The position numbers were made by a program, and so were the translations under genes. The notes under the pieces were generated by a model. That model was not told the DNA's origin. It did no database searches and worked only from the letters and a program-made list of their open reading frames with translations. Below, one piece after another: positions 57,528 to 64,000 of a stretch of DNA of 64,000 bases. This DNA comes from Chrysoporthe austroafricana (lineage: Eukaryota > Ascomycota > Sordariomycetes > Diaporthales > Cryphonectriaceae): NCBI GenBank assembly GCA_001051155.2, contig JYIP02000004.1:125576-189575 (forward strand). Direction: 5' to 3'. Position 1 is the stretch's first letter. Each line of letters opens with the position of its first letter.

Positions 57528-59421
57528 CTTCACGCGGGTTGAACAAGGGATAATAACAGGTCAAGGCTGGAGCAAAGTATGAAACAAGGAGGATGAAAGC
57601 TCTAAGCGGAGAAGGGAGCGCGGAGACTTGGTGTATGATGAGGCGGGAAGGGCCTAAGTGAGCAGACGTGATCTCGAAGCAAGAAAGGAGGAGGTGGGGA
57701 GACGGAAGTGTGGGCAGGGGTAATAGAGAAGGGAGTGATATTCCTGAAGCTGGTCACGGTCACACTGACGGCGCTGACACGACGTCGACACCATCGAAAG
57801 GCAGACGAGGGGGCTCACAATCAGGTGGCATCTCCCCCATCCTAGAGGCGGAGGGGAAGAGCGGGCTAGCAGTGGTGGGTGCTGGGTAATTAGATATAAA
57901 ATTTGCCTCAGATACTCAGCCCTTCCCACGATGAAGATGTGAGCAGGGAGTACCGAGACTGGGAGAAGCTCGAGAGCAAGCAAGGGATCGCGCAGGTAGC
58001 TAATGTCGGCGGCAGGAATACCTTGGCCTGTGGTGCGTAACCCGGTGCAGCTCTGGCCCGTTGATGAGCAGCAGGAGTAGGGTAGCAGCTCGGACCTGAA
58101 GCGGTAGCGTTAGCGATCCGAATAGCAGGTATGCAAGCACAATCCGAAGGCGGTCAGGACACACAGAGAGGGGATCGCGTGCGTGAATGTCACAGCATAT
58201 GACCTAGGCGAAGACGACGGCAAGTGAGGAGAATGGGAGTAGATACCTGGTTTGGTAGTCCTGAAGGTGGGTGGGCTGGGATACTCCGGGGCTGGTTGAT
58301 GCAGGGTTATATTCGCGAAATCAAGAGGCGACCTCGGTGCCACAGGCTGTCTCGACAGAAAACATGAGGGGAAGTACCACGGTACGCGCTACCGAAGCAT
58401 GGTGCAAATGGCGCCGTGAAGTATGCCGGCTGAGCTGTTTTAACTGGCCGGGGGTCGAAAAACACTAATGGGGGATACAGAAAACGGGGTCCTAGCAGGT
58501 TGACCTGGTAACAAAGCGAATACACCAAATATATTTAATTTTATTAAAAATTATTTAGTTAGCTTCGTATTTATAGTACGTGTTCGGCATATGCATTACA
58601 TGTTCATAATAAAATATGGTAGCTTTATATATCGTCTAGTATAGAAATATACATAGCGTATCTATCCGTATTGCCAAAAAGATTTCTGTAGCCCCCATGA
58701 GCTACATACCCGCCGGCTGACGGCACGGACCTGAGGATAGCTAATGTAAGCTATGATCGCGAGGTCGTATGCGATGCCGACGCCGTAGGACAGTGTGTTG
58801 GGGGTAAGACAAAAGCCCTCCTCGAAGATGGGGAACATGAATGGCAGCCAGACTTCGCCTCAGGTACTACGTAATTCCTATAGCTGACTTTCCTGGCCCC
58901 CTCCCCCCTCCAACTCACCAATCTCCACGCCCGCGTGATAGACACGCTTGGATGCGAGGCCCCATGTAGGCTTGCTCACAAGGCAGCCCCCGTCACAGGA
59001 ACAAGGCCCTTATGGGCACGCAACTTGGCGAGGCTCGTGGCCGATGCGCTTTCTGAAATCAATGGAGAAAGCGAGAGGCCTTGTTTTGGATGCCGCACTG
59101 TACGGACGCCGGATATTATCAACTATCTCGCGAGGCGTGCGCGACTGGTTGTTGTTACTATAACTGTGGCCCAAAGCCTCTGGCTAGGGCCTGTCAAAGC
59201 AGACCACGCGCCCGCGTAAAATCGATTTTGGGCCTCTAAGGTGTAGGTGATCACCCCGATTTTTAATTTTTTAAATTTTTTTTTTTTTCCTTTCTTTTTC
59301 CCCCTTCCCCTAACTATCTAAGCATGGAAGACCGCATTTACCACTATTTGCATGATCATACTGTTGAAAGTCTGAGAAAGGATCGTAGACCATCCGAGCA
59401 GTCGGGATTGCTCTGACACGC
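57528..59421. other. Intergenic with an AT-rich patch
   Basis: About 1.9 kb upstream of the rhamnosidase. An abrupt AT-rich island at about 58525-58690 sits in GC-rich DNA and may be a relic of a RIP-mutated repeat. A pyrimidine run lies at 59270-59310. No gene is supported. Confidence 0.45.
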
Positions 59422-60457
59422 TCAGGCGTTACTGTGGCGAGGTCGCTTGCGGGCGCTGCCAGGGTGCATTTTGGCATTGGCCTCGCGCTTGAGCTTGTCG
59501 TCGAGGACGCGGGCTGCAGGGCCGTGAGAAAAGGATCGCACGCACGCACGCACGCACGCACACACGCACGTAGAGTGCTAGCAGCTGACCAGAACTCACT
59601 AAGAACGTCGTACCCGAATTGAGGGTACTGCAGGCAGAGGGCCTTGAACTCGGGCTCCGCCTCGGCACGCAGGGTGTGGGAGCGGCTGGCCCAGAAGTTG
59701 GCGACGGGGGCGCGGATGGTGGTGTCAGCCTCGGAGGTGTAGGCATAGACATACTGGGCGTATGCGATCTCGCCCTTGGCGGTGGAGTTGATACAGTGGA
59801 TCTTGGAGCTGGCGAGGCTGCGCAGCTTCGGGACCTGGAACTTCTCGGCCAGGGTGTAGACGCGGGCGTGCTTCAGGAGCTGGCCACCAGTCTCGTCAAC
59901 CTTGGGGATGGACGGGTCGGCCTCGAGGACGCGTTGGTCGGGGATCTTCTTGGGGAAGTATTCGCCGGTGTAGAGGTACTCGAGAAAGCAGCCGACGGCG
60001 TCTATGTCCTCGGAAAGAAGCTCGACCTGGCGGGGCTGGCGGGGGTGGGAGGCGTCAGTCTTGTTCGTCGTGCGTAACCCGGGCGAGGGCGCAAGGCGCA
60101 CCCGAGCCGGGCGCGGGGACAGCTACTCACGCTACCATCATCACTGAAGTTGTCGCACTGGGTCTGGAAGTAGGGGCTCTGGGTCAGCAGGCCCTGGTGT
60201 GCGGTCAGGATGGTCTCACCCTCCCCGGAACCCACGATGAGTGTGACGATGGGGCTGGTCAGGTAGTCGATGAAGGGGGTGTGGGCAGGCTCGGGCTCCA
60301 CGACGGGCGCCACAATGGTGTCCTCGCCGGCGAAGGGGAGCTCGGAGCGGTCGGCACTGCCGTCGTCCTCCGCAAAGGCACTCTCGGCCATCTCGAGATC
60401 GGCACCAGGGTTGGCCGCATGCCCCTCGATCACATCATCGCTGGCAGCATCAGCCAT
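59422..60457 (-). CDS. BTB/POZ domain protein
   Basis: Predicted protein-interaction factor of about 281 residues. Exons: 60457-60131, 60026-59600 and 59513-59422; introns start GTGAGT. An acidic N-terminus of about 58 residues precedes the BTB fold: DYLTSPIVTLIVGSGEGETILTAHQGLLTQSPYF, then VELLSEDIDAVGCFLEYLYTGEYF, both textbook BTB segments. After it come HARVYTLAEKFQVPKLRSLASSKI, the usual helix following the fold, and a short basic tail RKRPRH that may target the nucleus. No kelch or zinc-finger repeats follow. In fungi such proteins often act as Cullin-3 adaptors, but nothing here proves that. The second intron contains a (ACGC)n microsatellite. Confidence 0.87.
59538..59571. repeat. (ACGC)n microsatellite inside BTB intron 2
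   Basis: Tandem ACGC units interrupted by ACAC, about 34 bases, within the 86-nt second intron of the BTB gene. Confidence 0.8.
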
Positions 60458-61028
60458 GCTGTGCGAAGCTGCCCCGTAGAGGACGGGGAAGGCTAGATAG
60501 AATCACGACGCCCGCGAGGCTGTGTGGGCGTTTGGAGGGCAACCAGGTGCGCGACGGCGGCGCGCAGTCGCGCTTGCAGAGCAAAGAGCAGGGCAGCTGA
60601 CTCTCAGGAAGCTCCTGACCTATTGGCGTGCACGGGTAGGGAGGGGGGCAGCGTCACTGCTGTCAGGGGCAACGCCGCCACCCGCAGGTGGGTGGTCATA
60701 GCTCCAAGCTTGCGAGGCCCTGGATAAGGCCTCGCTCCACATCGACATTGTATGGTGATGGCGAGTGCCTCTCCTCCACCTAGGCTACAACTTAGTGCTG
60801 GTGCTTCTGGACAAGAATGGGATGTGGAAGAGGTCAAGCAGATTGGCAGCGAGAAGGGTACATCATCAAAGGCAGGTCACCGAGTTACGGTTTGACCCAG
60901 GCCTGCATCCTCTAACATCCATTTATAAATATCAGGTCTTGACGAACGGTGTTCAGTTCATACTCGCACCAGTAAAACACAAACTGGTAACGGCGTTCTC
61001 CACATCCATCCACACGATGAGCCTCGGA
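60458..61028. other. Intergenic
   Basis: This 571-bp stretch lies upstream of the BTB gene and downstream of the ATP-grasp gene. No gene or clear motif is seen. Confidence 0.45.
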
Positions 61029-62801
61029 TCAACACGCAAACATCTTCGTAGTACTCACATTCAACCGACTCCACCTTTCCCCCCTCCACCACGCCGACAG
61101 GATCGCCTTGGGCCAGTAGTGGTGGTACAACGCAACAAATGGCCACGGATCCCATAACTCAAACGTCCCGTCCTGCCATGCCACGGCGTGCTTTACGAAG
61201 TCCGCGGCCGAATTGGCAGATTCGCTGGCTGTCGTGTTCCACGTCAAGAGACGCCAGAGCGGCAAGAAGAGCAAGGCGAAGAGGTCATGCCCGACCCAAT
61301 ACCGCGACCTGGCATCCACCGGCGGCCGCACCACGCTTGCAGCAGCACCATCCCGTTCTGCCACCCCCGAGGGCTCAGGAGGCCTATCCAGATCAATGGC
61401 AGAGATATACGCACCCACCATAGCCCTCATCTCCGGGCCCGGCGTCGCGAACAGAGCAACAGCTGTGTGGGCCCTCGGGTTACATTCGATCACGTACAGC
61501 CTCGTCCACCCTTCTCCGTCCGCCTCTGCCATGAAGTCGAAGCTCAGGTGGCCTGTGAAACTCCGGCCTGTCTTCCTCGCGGCTTCTGCGACAGTGTGGG
61601 TGAATTCAAACATTGCATTACCGTACGCACTGGGGCCGGGTAGGGTAGTGTAGTGCATCAGCAGCTCGGAGGACGGGCATGCGACGAAGGCCTTGACGAC
61701 ACCGCCGACTGCCAGGGCGTGCGTGCAGTATTCCCTGCTGCCGCAGATGAATTGCTGCAATATCCACGGCCGGTCCTCGGATATGGGGAGACGTCGGACG
61801 TAAGCGTCTGTTTCGGCCGGCGTTGGGAGTGGTAGGAGCGTCAAATTGCCCCTATTTGCATCGTCCATTCCCACCGGCTTAAGGATGAACTTTCTCTCCG
61901 GGTGTTCAGCCACCGCTATGTACAAATTCGTAAGCACGTCCCGGTGAGAAGATACGTCATGCGTCTCCGGCACAAGAAGGCCTAAGTCGTGTGCGTATTT
62001 GATGAATGCTGATTTCTCGTGTAATGTGGCGGTCGTCGCCACGTCGAACTGGATAGTTGCACAGGATTTACCCTTTCCATTCACCTTAAATTCATCCAAC
62101 GTCTCTTTCACATAAGCGTCCTCCAGCGCACTGGCGACGCCCGAGCACGAAACCCACAGGTCGACGTCCTCGATGCGAATAATCGTGCAGACATCTTCGA
62201 CGTACTGCCTCTGCACCTCTCTTCTCTCACTCTCGCCCATTTCAAGGGTGTAATGCGGTTTTCTGAGGCTATAGACGGCGTCGAAAGCTCTGCTGAAAGA
62301 TGTTCGGGGTGGATCTCCCCAGGGCCTCCACACGCCGCACCTGTCTGCATGAAACTCAGCGCCGATCACGCGGTGCCCGCATAACCAGAAGGCTCGCGCG
62401 ATCGTGAGGCCTTTTGTCATGCCAACACCGGTGACGAGGACGGTGTGCTGACGGAAGTCGCGATCGGAGCGACATTGTGTTCGATGGGCGAGCGCAGAGG
62501 CAGGTGTTCTGGGGGAGTAGGGGAAGAGAAAAGTGAGCCAGGAAGGCGGAAGTGTGGTGATCAGCGTGGCGAGAGCATAGCTTATGGGGAGTGCAATGAG
62601 GCTGCTGGCGAGTAGGAGAGCTGTCTTGATATGATCGCTGATTGGGAGGCGGAGGACGGGCAGGGTCGGCTTGGTCAGGGCCATCTCGGCCCCTCTAGTG
62701 GTGGTAGCTATGTCGCTGTCTTCCTTAACTCCGGTATGTAGCCACATTTGACTGGGAGTAGAAGATCTTGCCATCGTAAAAGTTTGAGAGCTCTTCGTCA
62801 T
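61029..62801 (-). CDS. ATP-grasp ligase, mycosporine-glycine synthase-like
   Basis: Single exon, 590 residues from the first ATG at 62801; ATG 62684 (GAGATGGCC) is an attractive shorter start giving 551. A membrane segment (LLLASSLIALPISYALATLI) near the N-terminus is followed by VLVTGVGMTKGLTIARAFWLCGHRVIGAEF, the pre-ATP-grasp fold. Next come DLWVSCSGVASALEDA, HEKSAFIKYAHDLGLLVPETH (ATP-grasp entry), KFILKPVGMDDANRGN (nucleotide-binding Lys region), WILQQFICGSREYCTHA, and YVIECNPRAHTAVALF, whose Glu and Asn ligate Mg. These are the marks of MysC-type enzymes, which join glycine or another amino acid to 4-deoxygadusol. The neighbour upstream on the same strand is a DDGS/EEVS-type cyclase, which makes the 4-deoxygadusol precursor skeleton. 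That pairing strongly supports a mycosporine pathway. Another amino-acid ligase is possible. Confidence 0.83.
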   Translation of the reverse strand: MTKSSQTFTMARSSTPSQMWLHTGVKEDSDIATTTRGAEMALTKPTLPVLRLPISDHIKTALLLASSLIALPISYALATLITTLPPSWLTFLFPYSPRTPASALAHRTQCRSDRDFRQHTVLVTGVGMTKGLTIARAFWLCGHRVIGAEFHADRCGVWRPWGDPPRTSFSRAFDAVYSLRKPHYTLEMGESERREVQRQYVEDVCTIIRIEDVDLWVSCSGVASALEDAYVKETLDEFKVNGKGKSCATIQFDVATTATLHEKSAFIKYAHDLGLLVPETHDVSSHRDVLTNLYIAVAEHPERKFILKPVGMDDANRGNLTLLPLPTPAETDAYVRRLPISEDRPWILQQFICGSREYCTHALAVGGVVKAFVACPSSELLMHYTTLPGPSAYGNAMFEFTHTVAEAARKTGRSFTGHLSFDFMAEADGEGWTRLYVIECNPRAHTAVALFATPGPEMRAMVGAYISAIDLDRPPEPSGVAERDGAAASVVRPPVDARSRYWVGHDLFALLFLPLWRLLTWNTTASESANSAADFVKHAVAWQDGTFELWDPWPFVALYHHYWPKAILSAWWRGERWSRLNVSTTKMFAC

Positions 62802-63439
62802 GTCCAAGCCCCTCACACATTCAGGGCCGTCATGTAAGGACGCCTGTCGTCGGTTGCCATCAACTCAGCTGGAACGATCAGGGGAAACCGTTAAGCCTAA
62901 TTAGCTAGGCAAGGGGTTTGTTAGACTTTCCTTCACAGAAGCCGATGGCAAGATGAGCACGTTAGACCGATCTTGCCTCTCTATGATTCATTCTATATCC
63001 CTCGAAAGCTAGCAGGAGGTCGCATCGGACAGGGATTCCGTAGCTTAGTCGCTCGCGCCACCCAGAGGCTAATGTCGGCCGCGCTCCTAGGCACCTAGGG
63101 AACGATCGGCCACGCGGGCGGCTATTACCTCACTAGTATGTACGTCTAGGCTCTCGGAAGGTCTTTCGTATGGGCTTGTCTCACTTTCCATGGCGGATCG
63201 TCAGGGGTTGAATTGCCACAAGTTCGTTGATGTGGTGGCACGGTAGCTATGCATTGACATAGATGACGTCGCTCGATTTTTTTTTTTTTTTTTTTGGATG
63301 GTCACGTATATGACCTTAATCTATGATGCTATTGAGAACAGCTCTCAGCATGATGCTACAATTCTTGCCTCACATTGACGACCTCCCGCGACAGCGACTA
63401 AAAGAAGTAATAGGCGTTCGCAACAAAAGAGACAACCCT
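62802..63439. other. Intergenic between cyclase and ATP-grasp genes
   Basis: A 638-bp tandem spacer that should hold the ATP-grasp promoter. It contains a T-run of about 19 bases at 63277-63295. No gene is seen. Confidence 0.45.
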
Positions 63440-64000
63440 CTAGCGAACACCGTTTGTTTTCCCGACAGCAGTGACATGGACGTCTTCGATCTTCTTCACG
63501 CCGTTAGCATAGTCGAAGGCGTGGCCATTCATATGGCCATTGGCATGACCGTTGACAAATTCGTTGGCGTGGCCGTTGACGCCGTTCGTGGTACCATTCG
63601 CAAGGAAAGTCGCCATATTCTTGTTGACGCCATCACCGTTCTCTATAACGGTGTTCATGATGCTCTGGTTCTCAGAGTCTAAATCCGTGTAGCCGGTGTC
63701 ACTTCCGTCCACATAAGCCTGAAGACCCTCACCCTGTCTTGGGTAACGCTTGACGACCTCCTTGTGCTTCCTAAGTGCAAGATCCAGCTCCTCCTTCGAG
63801 ACATCATTCAGGAACGTACAGCATCCCAATGGATTAGGGACAGCCAACCGCAGCCTACCATCTCTCGTCTTGAGGATAGCAGCAGTGCCGCGCTCAAGCA
63901 CACCCTCATCGAATTGCGGGTGGTCAATGGAGAGACCAGCACGAGAGAACAGTGTAAGCAGACGCGTATGCTCTGAATCAGACAAAAGACCACGGTGGTG
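63440..64000 (-). CDS. Sugar-phosphate cyclase (DDGS/EEVS type), C-terminal part
   Basis: Only the last 186 residues are in the window; the start lies beyond the right edge. LLSDSEHTRLLTLFSRAGLSIDHPQF, then TRDGRLRLAVPNPLGCCTFLND and the helix ELDLALRKHKEVVKRYP match the C-terminal domain of desmethyl-4-deoxygadusol synthase and 2-epi-5-epi-valiolone synthase, relatives of 3-dehydroquinate synthase that cyclise sedoheptulose 7-phosphate. The catalytic and metal-binding part is not in view, so DDGS and EEVS cannot be separated from sequence. The ATP-grasp neighbour favours DDGS. After the domain, about 85 extra residues form a low-complexity tail with repeated NGHANGH units, unusual for the family. 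An O-methyltransferase would be expected nearby, outside the window. Confidence 0.82.
   Translation of the reverse strand, partial: HHRGLLSDSEHTRLLTLFSRAGLSIDHPQFDEGVLERGTAAILKTRDGRLRLAVPNPLGCCTFLNDVSKEELDLALRKHKEVVKRYPRQGEGLQAYVDGSDTGYTDLDSENQSIMNTVIENGDGVNKNMATFLANGTTNGVNGHANEFVNGHANGHMNGHAFDYANGVKKIEDVHVTAVGKTNGVR

Noticed and set aside
59619..60077. 152-codon Gly/Leu-rich frame on the plus strand
   Set aside because: Mirror of the BTB coding strand in GC-rich DNA.
1..64000. tRNA or rRNA genes
   Set aside because: A reading of both strands by eye found no convincing cloverleaf or B-box; this is not a substitute for a covariance-model scan.

Overview
This window comes from a filamentous ascomycete, most likely of Sordariomycete type. 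The genes carry short introns of about 50-100 nt with GT-AG boundaries and CTRAC-like branch sites. Fungus-restricted families are present (PTH11/rhodopsin-like receptor, TRI12-type efflux pump, fungal PAP2 protein), and a 21-kb AT-rich block shows the signature of repeat-induced point mutation (RIP). Families were named by reading the proteins; no database search was run.

Layout. (1) 1-7.3 kb and 31.5-38.1 kb hold the parts of a probable specialised-metabolite locus: a cytochrome P450 cut by the left edge, a PTH11-like membrane protein, an HxxxDG acyltransferase, a UbiA-superfamily membrane protein of the kind that includes fungal membrane-bound terpene cyclases, a second P450 with a likely GC-AG intron, and a TRI12-like MFS exporter. 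(2) Between them, 9.6-31.1 kb is a three-element nest of degraded Ty3/Gypsy chromovirus-type LTR retrotransposons. The outer plus-strand element (278-bp LTRs, AAAAA duplication) has its integrase gene split by two related minus-strand elements (446-bp LTRs with TTAAT; 444-bp LTRs with TTTAT). Both inner elements carry a third reading frame on the strand opposite to gag-pol, conserved between them. (3) 38.5-46.6 kb has a beta-propeller-like protein whose relatives, as I recall them, are mostly bacterial, a conserved fungal protein of unknown role, an FAD-dependent oxidoreductase and a zinc-independent MDR reductase. (4) 47.9-60.5 kb has a PAP2 membrane phosphatase-like protein, an unrecognised three-exon gene, a secreted GH78 alpha-L-rhamnosidase and a BTB/POZ protein, separated by long GC-rich intergenic DNA. 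(5) 61-64 kb has an ATP-grasp ligase and, at the right edge, the C-terminal end of a sugar-phosphate cyclase (DDGS/EEVS type). This pair is the hallmark of mycosporine biosynthesis.

Working model (inference): the first locus makes an acylated, oxidised terpenoid. The UbiA protein would cyclise a prenyl diphosphate, the P450s and possibly the oxidoreductases decorate it, the acyltransferase esterifies it and the TRI12-like pump exports it. The RIP-mutated nest lies upstream of the UbiA gene and may silence or isolate it. The right-edge pair would make a mycosporine-type UV-absorbing or osmoprotective compound, with the O-methyltransferase expected beyond the window.
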